From positions 2,287,131 through 2,351,130 of the forward strand of contig CM030936.1 in assembly GCA_018136815.1 (NCBI GenBank): a stretch of DNA of 64,000 nt, read 5' to 3'. The translations under genes were made by a program, and so were the position numbers. Below the pieces are notes generated by a model. It was not told where the DNA came from. It was given only the letters and a program-made list of their open reading frames with translations, and ran no database searches. This document shows positions 22,266 through 32,330 of this stretch, one piece after another (within the stretch, counting starts at the first letter, position 1; each line of letters begins with the position of its first letter). Source of the DNA: Isochrysis galbana. Lineage: Eukaryota; Haptophyta; Isochrysidales; Isochrysidaceae.

Positions 22266-22500
22266 CCTCTCGGTCCACCTCGCCGATTAGTTCTCTTCGG
22301 GTGGAGGGGGGGAAGGTGATACCAAATGGAGGCATATGACCTTGTTCCTTGTTTAATGCTTCTTTCCAAAAGGTCAGAAGTACCGGATTGCCACTGATAA
22401 TTACGTGTGAGTGTCGGTGGTGATGATTGAACGTTTTCCCACATGTTGGGTGGTGATGATTGAACGCTTTTCCCACATGTTGGGTGATGATGGTGAGGAT
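22266..22500. repeat. Second copy of the 237-bp tandem unit
   Basis: Closely matches 20813-21049, with a few substitutions, a shorter 'gtgtgtgtgag' tract and a longer 'catgttgggtg' end. Confidence 0.75.
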
Positions 22501-22909
22501 TGAACGCTTCTCGCTTGAGCGTGGCTTTACAAATACAAATTCGATGTTAAATAAATAACTATTACTAGAAATTTTATTTTATCGCAAGCCAACTATTATA
22601 AATTAGCCTATTATAAAGTTGCCATGGACATTTGATGGCTCAACCGAGTCTGTCCCATATTCGACGGAACGCGACCTCCGAACGGACAACGCGTTGGCAT
22701 TGAGAATATAGCGTGAGGTTCATCCATATCTCCATACAACATCATGGTTCACTTTCTGCTCAATCTTCAATCTATTCATGCATGGCCTCCACCCTAGTTG
22801 CTTTGGTTTGTGATCTTGCTCATCTCACTCATTTGGCTCCCGAAGGCGTTTGACAATGCCGACATCATAGTGCAAATAGATACGTTTCAATTGGGCACAT
22901 GCGTTTCAG
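22501..22909. other. No gene; 3' flank of DUF1499 gene
   Basis: AT-rich up to about 22620 ('attattataaattagcctattata'). No coding signal recognised. Confidence 0.3.
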
Positions 22910-23665
22910 TCAGTACTCGTCCTCGTCTGGCACGCGCATGCCGCCAAAATTCAAGCCTAGGAAGCTTCGCACTTGGCGGATGCCTTCTCCCTGCTCAAGC
23001 TCCACACCAGACGGCAATCTGCCCATCTCATCCCAACCAAGTCGCCGTCGAATCTCGTTCAAGCGCTTGTAGTGTGAAGCATCGTCAACCAATGGCTGAG
23101 TGATTGGATATACCATGATGCTCTGCCGTGTGCCGGACCGGAAGGACACCGAGACACGATTGGTCTCAGAATCCCGACGCACGCGGAATTCAACATCGTC
23201 CGTCCCATCAGGAGGCACCGCCGAAGACCCGATGGCTCTCACATAGAGTTGCTCCGCATCTTGCTCTTGTATTTGGAGGCCAGCCTGCTCTTCAATGGCT
23301 CCCACGAGGGCCCGGAACGCGCGTCCGGCATCGGTGGCCTCGGCAGAGAAGGAGGGCGGGGCCCATGGTGGCGAGTACTTCGAAGGGCTCTTCACGGCAG
23401 CAGTGGCGATGCATGACTCGCCCGCGCCGCATCCGCCAAGGGAGCCATCCGCAGAGAGCGGAGGCCGTTCGCATACGGTCACGGTGATGGAAGGGTTCGA
23501 GGTAGTGGTGCACCGGCGGTCAGGTATTGCGCGCGAGGCGGGTGGTGCCGCTACCTGCGCCAGCGCGATCGCGATCCAGCTAGCAACCTGGCGGCGAGCG
23601 ACGGCCTCGATCCTCATACCGACTGCCGCTGTGCCGCCTCGACACGAGTTCCGCGATGTGGGCAT
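22910..23665 (-). CDS. DUF1499 protein, probably thylakoid/plastid
   Basis: 251 residues from the ATG at 23665; a second ATG at 23617 is possible. The N-terminus holds an Arg pair and a hydrophobic stretch (ARRQVASWIAIALAQVAAPP) ending in a small-residue cleavage-like site, as in lumen-targeting signals. The mature part carries the DUF1499 pattern: KSPSKYSPPWAPP, then AFRALVGAIEEQAGLQI, then DDVEFRVRRDSE with a later SVSFRSGTR and the closing YKRLNEIRRRLGW. Plastid members of this group are uncharacterised luminal proteins. It diverges from the hydrolase gene at 23793, the two starts being 127 bp apart. Single exon. Confidence 0.75.
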   Translation of the reverse strand: MPTSRNSCRGGTAAVGMRIEAVARRQVASWIAIALAQVAAPPASRAIPDRRCTTTSNPSITVTVCERPPLSADGSLGGCGAGESCIATAAVKSPSKYSPPWAPPSFSAEATDAGRAFRALVGAIEEQAGLQIQEQDAEQLYVRAIGSSAVPPDGTDDVEFRVRRDSETNRVSVSFRSGTRQSIMVYPITQPLVDDASHYKRLNEIRRRLGWDEMGRLPSGVELEQGEGIRQVRSFLGLNFGGMRVPDEDEY

Positions 23666-23792
23666 AAAGTTGAAGTGTGAACGAACGCAGGATTTCCTTG
23701 CTTTGGCTTTGATACAAACGTGACCCCTAGTCCGTTCGTTCACAGTTGCTGACGTACACGCATCATCTCTGTCCAAATTTGGCTTTTGTCAA
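23666..23792. promoter_or_regulatory. Bidirectional promoter candidate
   Basis: Only 127 bp separate the two divergent start codons, so both leaders and promoters must lie here or overlap the coding starts. No clear TATA box. Confidence 0.35.
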
Positions 23793-25127
23793 ATGTTGAG
23801 TAAGCTGCTTCTTTGGGGAGATGCTCTTCGTGTGTGTGTGCTCTCACTAGCTCGCGCCCTCGCACGCATGCTGACGCTCGCCGGCCTCGTCGCCGGCCTG
23901 ACCGCGCCCGCCGTGCGGCAGCCGGCCGTGCCTCCGGCGTCGCACTCAACGCCTGTGCTTGACTGGGTCAACCCGCTCGAGGTGGACGGCTTTTGCGAGC
24001 CGGGCGGCTGGGGATTTCATGCCGACCCAACAAAGCTGCCACTCCTCGTATTCCTCCCCGGCATGGACGGCTCGCTCTTCACGCCCTTCATGCAGTACCC
24101 GGAGCTTGGCTCCAAGTTCGAGCTCGCGTGCATGCGCCACGTCGACGGCCTGTCCTCGCGTGCGAGCTTCGACGAGCTTGTCGAGAACTGCGCGGACTTT
24201 GTCGCTTCGCACACCTCATCTGGCCGCCGCGTAATGATTGTAGGCGAGTCGTTTGGTGCCACGCTCGCACTCGGTGTGCTGAATAGGCTTGGCCCAGACA
24301 ATCAGCCCGCCGGAGCCGTGCTCGTGAATCCTGCGACGTCCTATCAGCGCTCCATCCTCTCGACGCTAGGACCTGCGGCAACGGCACTCCCACAGCCATT
24401 CTACTCTTTATCGCTCCTTGTCCTAGCAGCGCTCGTTCTAGAGCCAGCTCAGTTTCCATCTTTCGTCACGCTGATTCTCGCACTGCGTCAACCAGCGCTG
24501 CTAGCTACTCCCGCGCGCGAGGCTTTCCTAGGACGTGTCCTACTCTCGGCGCTTTTGGGCATTGCGAGCGGACCTCAGTTCATGATCGGCCCGTTGTTGA
24601 AGCCTTCCATTTTTCGCTCGGCCGATTTGGCATTTCGCCTGAGCTCATGGCTCGATGCGGGCGCCACAAAGGTTGAGGACACCCTCCCCATGATCGGCAC
24701 TCCTCTCCTCGTTATCGCCGGAGAGCGTGACCGGCTGCTTCCTAGCGTTGAGGAGGCTGAACGGCTCTTCTCACGTGTTCCGAAGACGATGAAAAAAGGC
24801 ATCGTTGTTGTCCCTTGTGCGGGCCATGCCTCGACTCTTGGCACACAACTGGACTTGGCCGCCGAGATCGAACGCGCCTTTGCATTCGAGCTCGGCCTCC
24901 CGCGAGCAGAAGACAAAAACCTTGAAATGTCCCAGGCAGTATGCTCGCCGACAGGAGCTCCCACCCAGCAAAGCAAGATCGAGGCAAGATGGGCAAATGG
25001 GCTGATTCCGCGGCAGTACGAACCGTTGTCTGTGAGCCAATACCGGGAATGGAATCGGCAAGGTAAGCATTGCCCGTTGCCCGGACTGGCAGCAAAGGAG
25101 AGCAGTTTCCATGTGAACGCAACGTAA
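23793..25127 (+). CDS. Alpha/beta hydrolase, phytyl-ester-synthase-like
   Basis: 444 residues, single exon; the ATG at 23868 (MLTLAGLVAGLTAPAV) is an alternative start whose sequence looks like a signal peptide with a plastid-type cleavage motif. The fold is clear: KLPLLVFLPGMDGS holds the oxyanion turn, VMIVGESFGATLAL the nucleophile elbow (Ser153), LLVIAGERDRLLPS the acid Asp313, and VPCAGHAST the His345. The LPGMDGS start and order of motifs match the esterase half of plant PES/DGAT-like enzymes that esterify phytol released from chlorophyll, but the acyltransferase half of those proteins is absent. Substrate is inferred only. The last 70 residues are not conserved. Confidence 0.75.
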   Translation: MLSKLLLWGDALRVCVLSLARALARMLTLAGLVAGLTAPAVRQPAVPPASHSTPVLDWVNPLEVDGFCEPGGWGFHADPTKLPLLVFLPGMDGSLFTPFMQYPELGSKFELACMRHVDGLSSRASFDELVENCADFVASHTSSGRRVMIVGESFGATLALGVLNRLGPDNQPAGAVLVNPATSYQRSILSTLGPAATALPQPFYSLSLLVLAALVLEPAQFPSFVTLILALRQPALLATPAREAFLGRVLLSALLGIASGPQFMIGPLLKPSIFRSADLAFRLSSWLDAGATKVEDTLPMIGTPLLVIAGERDRLLPSVEEAERLFSRVPKTMKKGIVVVPCAGHASTLGTQLDLAAEIERAFAFELGLPRAEDKNLEMSQAVCSPTGAPTQQSKIEARWANGLIPRQYEPLSVSQYREWNRQGKHCPLPGLAAKESSFHVNAT

Positions 25128-25364
25128 CAAATGAGAAAGATTCGCTGTTTGAAATATCGGATTGCTCACTAAAAACTGCACAACTACAGTGGCGCATATT
25201 TCTAGCCCTGGCTGCCTGAGGGGGGCTAACCCTAGGTACCCAGATTTCCCCCATTTCCATTCCTCTATTCATCCGCACGCGCACACGTCACCACGCCTAG
25301 CGCTACGGCTACAGACAGCACAAGTCGCAAGTCATGCCCTCATGCTCGTCATGCTCCACGCTCA

Positions 25365-25670
25365 ACGGGGACGCGCGTAGCCTTCAATCTTCAAGCATGC
25401 AATCCGAAGACCTTCACGCGAAACAACGTGGCCGAGATATTCAGCGGCAGCAGCTTTGGGAAGCGACGTTGAACTGGAGGGGAGCGGCATACCAGCAATA
25501 AATATATTGGCTGTAGCGGAGCTCGCGATCCGAGTTCGGCTCGAGCTTGCTCCACATAGTCTTCGTAGTGGGCTATGAAGGAAGTGTGGTTTTTGCTGCG
25601 GACCAATTGTCGAATTTGAGAGTATGCCATAGGTAGAGCGTTGTCGAACCATGCGATGAGCACTTCGGGT
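25365..25670 (-). pseudogene. Ty3-type retroelement relic (gag piece joined to RT piece)
   Basis: Two minus-strand frames. The upstream one (25663-25500) reads FDNALPMAYSQIRQLVRSKN, then a HYEDYVEQARAE helix, like a retroelement gag capsid segment. The downstream one (25430-25365) reads EYLGHVVSREGLR, a block conserved in Ty3-type reverse transcriptases. Protease and most of the RT between them are absent. Confidence 0.45.
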
Positions 25671-26463
25671 TTGAGAGCGCAAAAAAGAGAAACGAGAAAG
25701 AGAAAAAGAGTATTCTTATTCTTATGCCCCTATCATTGGTCATTGGGAAAGGAGAGGAGTTGGGCCCCTCCCATCAACCCCCCTCTCAAAGAGCAATCTT
25801 GTTGCCCTACCACCTTCACAGATCCAATCTCACCACCCTGTCCCACCCAGCCATGCACCTTGCCGCTATTTGCCGCCTTGCGCCTGCCCTAGGCACTACT
25901 GGGGCCTAAGCAATATTACAAGCACCAAAATGCATCAGGGGTTTCAAAACAGGGGAGCCGAGGTTGTGTGACAGCAGTGCAACAAATTGTTGTTGAAGTC
26001 GAGGGCTCGAGGGAAGGTGCTGTTTGGGATGAAGCTCACTGTGGGAGACTGTCTGGAGAGTGGGATAGATGCGGTAGCAAGAGGAAGGTCCGGAAAAGGA
26101 CCGAAAGACCAACTAGCACGCAGGAGAAATGGCCAGAGCGCAGCGTAGTACTACACCGCTGGGTGGTGCATCAGAGAGCCACACATAGGAAAGAGACCTC
26201 GAATAGGACTGACGCCGCTCTGCCATCATCTGCTGGTGCTGTGCAATGGAATGCATGATGTGCGAAGAAACAATAGCAGGGTACGTGCTTGCAGCATTCC
26301 TCTTCAAGCCCATCGCAGATGTGCACATCAAGTAGCCACAGCCATCAGCTTCAATCAAATGAGAGGTGGTGGCAGCAAGGGCACACAAAGACGGTGTCGC
26401 CTGACAGCACAGGTCATCCGTTCAACTCTTCAAGACTCCTCCTGCCACATGATCTTTCTTGAT
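25671..26463. other. No gene recognised
   Basis: A 91-codon minus frame (26388-26113) contains a helical SHIMHSIAQHQQMMAERRQS stretch but no known signature. The remainder looks non-coding. Confidence 0.25.
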
Positions 26464-27051
26464 TCAGGTGGTTAGCATCACGTAGATGATGACGCATAGT
26501 ACCACGATGAGCAAGACTGCGTACACGAGAAGCGAAGGCGTCGTGAGCAGTATTGCTCACAGAAAGGGGGCATGGTCGAATATGCAGTTCATCATCGGGA
26601 AGCGCACTCACTGATGCAGCAATAGAGCCAGGTATCTTTCTTCTTCATGAGCTTCTTCATGCGTGACTGCTGCGAGAGCAATGTGCCCTGGGTGCGATCA
26701 ACCCCACGTTCGAGGTTATCGAGCAGATTACTCTGAGATGGTGGGGCGACAACGGCGGTAAGCAAGGATGACGTTGCGATCCTATCTCAAGGGAGAGTTG
26801 AGGACATGCTCCTTGGTCAACATTGAGCTCTGGCAGTAAGGCGGTCCACAGACCTGCAAGCTGAGTTCGTTGTGTATCTGCCCTCCCATGTTGCGCAACG
26901 TGCCGATCGACTTGGAGAGGTCTGTAAGCGCGGCATCCTGCTGCCGCAGGATCGCGTCCTGCTGTTGCAGCAGTGCTCCGTGCGAGGTGTAGCCGGCGCC
27001 GCTGTCAGCAACCGGCGAAATGGCCGCAGACGACCCGGCCGCTCCGCTCAT
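26464..27051 (-). CDS. Qc-SNARE (syntaxin-8-like), C-terminally anchored
   Basis: Three exons on the minus strand (27051-26854, 26732-26612, 26516-26464) with GT-AG introns of 121 and 95 bp give 123 residues. A short N-region leads into the SNARE helix: [37 protein letters not shown], then [20 protein letters not shown]. The Gln closing exon 1 (residue 66, in ELSLQ-SN) sits at the ionic zero layer, which defines a Q-SNARE, and the heptads fit the Qc class. After the basic [10 protein letters not shown] the last exon completes a membrane anchor ([20 protein letters not shown]) with a four-base-class tail of two Thr. There is no N-terminal regulatory domain. It acts in membrane fusion in the secretory/endosomal system and would be a substrate for NSF with alpha-SNAP. 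Confidence 0.9.
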
Positions 27052-27059
27052 GCAGGTGT

Positions 27060-27310
27060 AGGGCGTGCTCGTGGCGCTCGACTGGCGAGGAGAAAGGGGA
27101 ACGAGAAGAGGCGCGTGCGCGAGTAGGCGCCCGCCGATGCAAGCGCCGCCGGTCGGAGAGCAGGCGAGGGGGAGGAGGGGAGGAAAGGGGTGCGAGCAGT
27201 GGGCGCAGCCCGGGCCTTCCACACGCGCGCCAGACAACAGAGAAGGGGGAGCAGGGGAAGAAGGGGATAAGTAGGGAGCGAGGGGAGGGAGGGAGGTTCT
27301 CTGCGGGCCC
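27060..27310 (-). promoter_or_regulatory. CT-rich 5' flank of Qc-SNARE gene
   Basis: On the coding (minus) strand the 250 bases upstream of the start are rich in C/T ('cccctcctccccctcgcc'). This is the usual upstream composition in this window and probably covers leader and promoter. Confidence 0.3.
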
Positions 27311-27595
27311 TAGAGTAAGAGTAAAACAGTACTCCTATGGCGCATGCACAGAGATCACTTGTCAGTGAGTGATTCTAAGATTAGGTGTGCAAACTGGCTT
27401 AAATTGGGCTGGGGGTTCGGGGGCGGACCCCCCGAGAAAATTTTGCAAGATTATGACCTTAGAATCATAGTAAAATGGGCCTGCAAACAGCCTAGCACGC
27501 GCACGCGCACGAGAGTCACGAGAGAGCTTTTCGAACATAGACATAGATAGGATCTCAGATTATGATATTATAGTGTACACTTATACATATACGCC

Positions 27596-28901
27596 TTGGC
27601 TCCGGCCAGAATTTCGAGAATTTTTTTTTGAAATTTGGGTCCAACATCGAAATAAAAATTTTGACCGAAATTTGGGTGCGTAAGCCTCGAAATTTTGTCG
27701 CACGGGCGCACGGGCGCATGGCACCTACCCCTACCGCGCAGCGGCTGGCCGGCCGTTCATCGCGGAAGAGGCCCCGGCGCGACTCCTTGCAAGGGCATGG
27801 CGAGGCCGGGGAGGAGTGCAGCTCTCAGCCCTACCTACGAGGGAAAGGTCGTCGCCATAGAGGCGGATGCAATCCATTTCCGAGTTGTACCCCGGTCCGA
27901 CGCGCACGGCATACACGGTCAACTATCCCGCCGACGACACCTCCGAGGACCTAGAAGTGGAAGAAGTCCAGCGCCTCCTAGTAGTGCGAAATTTTCCTGA
28001 ACGGAAGCGGCTCGCCTCTGCCCTCTCACCTGCCTTTGTCTATCTCAGGGAGCGCATGGAGGGCCGCTGCAATGACTCATTTGACTGCTCCAAGATGTAC
28101 CAGATGTTGGACGTTGTGCAGGTCTTTGACCCGTCATTTGCGGCTTCTCATGCCACTCCCGCTTCCGTGGATGCTCTGGCTTGCCTCACCCCCCTTGGGA
28201 TGCCTGATGATGAGGGGGGCATAAATGCCAACACTCTGAAGGCTGAGTTGCCTGCCTATCTCACGGCCGCGTCCCATGCCGCCCTCAACGTGAAGGACGT
28301 CGACGACTTCACAGATGGAGTGCTCGAATGGTGGCGGAAGAATGGCCAAGCTTTGCCGGCGTGGTCGAAGGCAGCACGTGTTGTCTTTGCTACTACTCCA
28401 AATTCGGCCTCGTGTGAACGTGTCTTTTCTTTGCTTCGTGTTATGTATGGTGAGCAGCAAGCCGGGGGGTTTTCAGATCATTTGCAAGTTTCCCTGATGA
28501 CTGATGAGTCGGTATCGGTATAACGGAAGGATTGTGGGCTGACTGTTGACTGTCTTCGTCTTCGTCTTGATTCATGTGAGATGTGCTCTGGGTTGACTTG
28601 CAGCATATTTCTCAATTCTCAACATCAATATGATAAACTTGGAACAATCCACATCCATCAACTGATTCTAACATGCCTTATGCTTATCCTACTATCCTCT
28701 CTCTCCGTCTCTATAAGACGGTAGACGGCGCGGTCGGCCGGCCCGCCGGCCACCCATGTATAGCCCATAGAGGCGAGTGTACTTGTGAAGAAAATTTTGA
28801 TCGAAATTTGGGTGGACAAGGCTCGAAATGTTGGTAGAGATCATCGAAATTTCGAAACGAAATTTGGGTGGGTCTCAATCGAAATTCTGGCCGGAGCCAA
28901 T
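27596..28901 (+). mobile_element. hAT element with 22-bp ends and perfect 8-bp target duplication
   Basis: 1306 bp. Ends start TTGGCTCCGGCCAGAATT and are identical inverted repeats for 22 bp. Flanks are TATACGCC at 27588-27595 and 28902-28909. Subterminal 'cgaaatttgggt' motifs occur at both ends. It encodes the C-terminal part of a hAT transposase only. Confidence 0.93.
27867..28523 (+). CDS. hAT transposase C-terminal ORF
   Basis: Open for over 200 codons. It carries VEEVQRLLVVRNFPERKRL, a mid-region FDPSFAASHA, then FTDGVLEWWRKNGQALPAWS and ARVVFATTPNSASCERVFSLL, the dimerisation domain of hAT transposases. The zinc-finger and DDE-bearing N-terminal parts are absent, so the product could dimerise with an autonomous transposase but not cut DNA. 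Inside the element at 27596. Confidence 0.8.
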   Translation: MQSISELYPGPTRTAYTVNYPADDTSEDLEVEEVQRLLVVRNFPERKRLASALSPAFVYLRERMEGRCNDSFDCSKMYQMLDVVQVFDPSFAASHATPASVDALACLTPLGMPDDEGGINANTLKAELPAYLTAASHAALNVKDVDDFTDGVLEWWRKNGQALPAWSKAARVVFATTPNSASCERVFSLLRVMYGEQQAGGFSDHLQVSLMTDESVSV

Positions 28902-28909
28902 ATACGCCT

Positions 28910-29370
28910 ACCTACATCAACAAACAATAAACAGCGAGACGGTAGCGAGACGGGCCCCAGATCTCTACTTGATGCCAAATCACACTACATCCACATCACT
29001 ATAGTTGTGTCGCATCAACGCGACGTGTGAAAGTGAAAGAGGAGAAAAGACCAAAAGCGTTCAATTATCTCCCCATCCCTGCTAACACCTTTCGTTGTCA
29101 CCTGGAGGTTACTTGACTCAACTTGACACTTCACATGTTGAAACCCACATGACTCCATTCACTCGATTTGGGGCAGGGTCGATATCTCGTTGAAATCACG
29201 ATCCACGTCTCACACACAGCACCAAGTAGAAAGTCGCGTTCCGTCAAAAGAGGGCCAGGTGATTTTTTTGTCATCCTTTGGGGTAGCCACAATAATATTA
29301 TTATTACGAAGATGATGAGTACAAAGCCAATCACGTTCCCCCACCTCTCAACACACGCGGTAACCCCCAG
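28910..29370. other. No gene recognised
   Basis: Spacer between a hAT element and the MGQYF-type gene; AT content is higher near 29290. No motif recognised. Confidence 0.3.
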
Positions 29371-29961
29371 CTATGCGGGCTGAGTTTTCATCTTCTTGGT
29401 CTTTTTCTCACATCCCTCTTCCTCGATGTCGTTCTGCTGGCAGGCGACGATGTCGCTTGGCTGATCTTGGGTGGCGAGGTCCGTGATGCGTGCGAGGACG
29501 GCCTTCTTGTTCTGCATGTAGAGTTTGCCAGCTGCTCGGCGCACTTGCACCATAGGATTCGTTTCAGCGTACGCGACCGCCGTGATGTATTCCACGCAGA
29601 GGTACGCGACGGCGACGGCGGCTTGCTCTCCAATGTATCTGGTCTTTGGGATTGGGATCTTGTCGTACTCGTCGGAGTAGTCGCCGACGAGCATGAGGGT
29701 TGCCTTGCACCAACGGCCCATGTATGGCTTGATGAGTGCCCACATCGACGGGTAGCGTTCCTTGGCCAGATCCACGCGGAAGTCTCCACATCCACGGCCC
29801 ATGCCAGAGGCTATGACGAGCAGCATCGCCAGGATGGCGCCGCTCATGCCCTCATGCCCTCCTCCTCCTCCATGTGTTCGCAGAACTTGAAGGCTGGGGC
29901 GCGGATCTCCTCGTAGGTGCGGTGACCGAGTCGCTTGGCGATGAAGACAAAGTACTGGCCC
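29371..29961 (-). pseudogene. MGQYF-type small protein gene, frame broken by 8-bp duplication
   Basis: The ATG at 29961 opens MGQYFVFIAKRLGHRTYEE, then FKFCEHMEEEEG, the start of a widespread uncharacterised eukaryotic/bacterial family beginning MGQY. The frame then hits a stop at 29844. Just there 'tcatgccc' is repeated in tandem (about 29846-29861). The next frame continues MSGAILAMLLVIASG, then GRWCKATLMLVGDYSDEYD, and YIGEQAAVAVAYLCVEY, ending at 29371 in a Lys-rich tail. The GRW...GDY block is the family's second hallmark, so the two frames are one gene. Either this is a recent pseudogene or the duplication is a sequencing or assembly error. Function of the family is unknown. Confidence 0.65.
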
Positions 29962-30079
29962 ATGGTGAAGGAGCGAGGCTTGTGGGGGAAGAGGAGAGTG
30001 AAGCGGGGTGTAGGTGGTGGATGTCTGGGAGGAAGACTCTGGATTTTCGCCAGATGCGTGTGCACGCCGTGCGCACGAT

Positions 30080-30490
30080 GAGTGGCAATCACATGCGCGG
30101 GGATCCCGTGCGTGGAAAGTTTCCGCGAATTTCGTCAAGCGCACGCCGTGCAATCCCCCGCGGGGACTCCGTGCGTGCGCATGGAAGTTTCCGCACGCCG
30201 TCACCGATGCGCAGAAAAGGGTTTCGTCAGGCGCACAATGAGATTTCTCTCGGGCCCCCGCGGGTACGCCGTGCGTGCGCATGGAAGTTTCCACACGCCG
30301 TCACCGATGCGCAGAAAAGGGTTTCGTTGAGATTTCTCTCGGACCCCCCGCGGGGACTCCGTGCGTGCGCATGGAAGTTTCCGCACGCCTTCACCGATGC
30401 GCAGAAAAGGGGTTCGTCATGCGCACGATGAGATTTCTCTCGGGCCCCCCGCGGGGACTCCGTGCGTGCCTGTCTGCACGTCGCAACGGG
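30080..30490. repeat. GC-rich minisatellite with 'ccccgcgggg' units
   Basis: Four units, 90-110 bp apart, each with a 'cccgcggg' dyad, 'ccgtgcgtgcgcatggaag', 'accgatgcgcagaaaag' and 'gagatttctctcgg'. Related sequence in opposite orientation lies at 35190-35545. Confidence 0.85.
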
Positions 30491-30566
30491 AAGCTTCTGT
30501 GGGAGTATTGCACTACGAATCAATTCCCACCTATAGATAGAGGACTTGGGCCAGGACATCGACTTC

Positions 30567-31112
30567 ATGTATGTAGATGATTGCCATCAGACCAATTCAC
30601 TGATGGAGGCATCCTCTCGCGGGCATTTCTGGTGCGTAAAGAATACATTGGAGTTGTTCAAGGATCGTCAGAAGAGTGCATCTGCATTGGTGACGTTTGT
30701 CAACCAGGTTGGAGCTGCTGCCCAGAAGCAGACAGCCCTTATCATGGCTGCCAAGCGAGGGCATGCTCATATTGTGGTTGAACTCCTCAATGCTGGTGCC
30801 ATGATTGAAGCCATGGATGATGATGGATATACTCCTCTACTTCATGCCTGTAAGATGAAGCACATAGAAGTGGCCGAAGTGCTCCTTGCGAATGGTGCTC
30901 ACATCAGCAACAACATTCTTCAGATGACCACCGATGACACAATGATCGATCTACTGACGCGTGCTGGGGGGCTTTTGAGAGGACCTCCCCAAACTTGGGT
31001 GCATTTCGGTAGACGAGTAGTGGGATGGGAGATTTATTTTGTGAAGGGTTCAATGGACCCCTCCCTCCATAGTGCACGGTGTGATACATTACAAAAAATT
31101 GTCATTATATAA
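30567..31112 (+). CDS. Ankyrin-repeat protein, possibly partial
   Basis: 181 residues from the first ATG; the frame is open slightly further upstream, so an earlier exon is possible. Ankyrin repeats are clear: SLMEASSRGHFWCVKNTLEL, then QTALIMAAKRGHAHIVVELL, then GYTPLLHACKMKHIEVAEVL followed by LANGAHI. The start lies immediately after the 30-kb minisatellite. The last 70 residues have no repeat pattern. Such proteins bind other proteins; no partner or pathway can be inferred. Algal genomes often hold many mobile-associated ankyrin genes, so it may be a fragment of a larger one. Confidence 0.6.
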   Translation: MYVDDCHQTNSLMEASSRGHFWCVKNTLELFKDRQKSASALVTFVNQVGAAAQKQTALIMAAKRGHAHIVVELLNAGAMIEAMDDDGYTPLLHACKMKHIEVAEVLLANGAHISNNILQMTTDDTMIDLLTRAGGLLRGPPQTWVHFGRRVVGWEIYFVKGSMDPSLHSARCDTLQKIVII

Positions 31113-31198
31113 TAAGTACATTCTATACTATGACGTATTACACGAAGCTTCCGTGGCTCGCTGTAGGTCCACTGGCGATTGATCAGACGTCGGTACCT

Positions 31199-31720
31199 GG
31201 GGACCTGAAGGGAAGGGGGGTCGCAGGTCGCAGGCGCGCGCCATGGGCCAGGGCCAGGGCCGAAGGGAAGAGAGGAGGAAGAGGGAAGAGGGAGGGGAGG
31301 GGGGAGGGGGGAGCGGCAGCTCTCCCCTCCGGCGTTTACGTGTACTTCTTGCCCGTTAGGTGAAAAGGAAGACGGGGGGCACCAGAACCAGGAGGGAAGG
31401 GCCGCGGCCCGCCGCCGCGGCCACTCGCCTTGGTTGGCGAGAGGGATTAGCGCTTCTGGGCTCCTATTTCTATTTCACGAGTGCCCCCCCCCCTTTGCGT
31501 TGTTTTTACCCAAGAGGGGTTTCCCCCCAGCGTGGCCTCGAGGAGAGGGCGTGCTGGGGTGCGCAGGGTCGGTGCGTGCACTGGGGGGAGGACAAATATC
31601 GAGAGGAGGGGGCGGTGTGCCTCCTCCCCCCGGTAGCACTCGGACACCTGTCTCGTCAGGCATGGCGGGATTCCGGGACGGAAAAGTTGTGTCCAATTAG
31701 CTATAGTGGGATTGGCTAGG
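31199..31720 (+). mobile_element. Retroposon copy D, 5'-truncated relative of copy C
   Basis: It matches the 3' half of copy C (41174-42048, minus): 'ctggggacctgaag', 'gcaggcgcgcgccatggg', the 'acgagtgcccccccc' block, 'gggattccgggacggaaaag' and the end 'ggctaggatataacat'. It starts inside the copy-C sequence, as expected for a 5'-truncated retroposon. Confidence 0.7.
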
Positions 31721-32046
31721 ATATAACATATAACAATAATTATTTTACAGAGGGGGGGAAGAGTAGTGAGTACGAGTGCTGGCCCGAGTGGGTCTGGGTG
31801 TTGAGTGCTCAGCCCATGCCACGAGGCAGGGCATCAGGGCATGAGAGTATGAGATATATGAGAGTGACTGACGGCCCCCCCGGAGGGAAGTTAGTGCCCG
31901 GTGTAGGGGGGCGCAGAGCGCCCCCATTGCCCCCTATTTTAACAATAGGTTGTTTTTGGTCTCCCTAGAAAGACGCTGTCTCTGTCTTTCACATGTAGGG
32001 TACAAATGTATTCCAAATCCTAGCTCCTAGCATCCCTATCCTTCAA
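31721..32046. other. No feature recognised
   Basis: Spacer between two retroposon copies. No coding signal. Confidence 0.3.
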
Positions 32047-32330
32047 CTATCTTTAAACAGATAGGGTCATGGAGCGCGCGCCGCTCCCCTCCTCCCTTCC
32101 CGCCCACCCCGCCGCGCCCCCGGACCTGCGGTCCGCATTTTGGAGGCGCCGTCGTGCGCGTGGGAGGTGCCCGGCGATGGGGATTGGCCGCTCCGAAGTG
32201 GTGTGATTTTGGAGCGAATAGCGTAGAATCGGTACAATCCAGCAGAACACAATACGACATTGGGGCGGCGGGGGCTGGGAGGAGGTGGGTGGATTGCCGT
32301 GCAGGCACTTATGTAAAAGGCTTCTGGGCA
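32047..32330 (+). mobile_element. Retroposon head E (hairpin plus MERA start)
   Basis: A hairpin CTATCT-TTAAAC-AGATAG (32047-32064) is followed by GGTC and an ATG opening MERAPLPSSLPAHPAAPPDL, close to the start at 54005 (MERATLPSSLSAHPTAPADQ). The frame ends after about 45 codons. The 3' boundary is uncertain. Confidence 0.55.
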
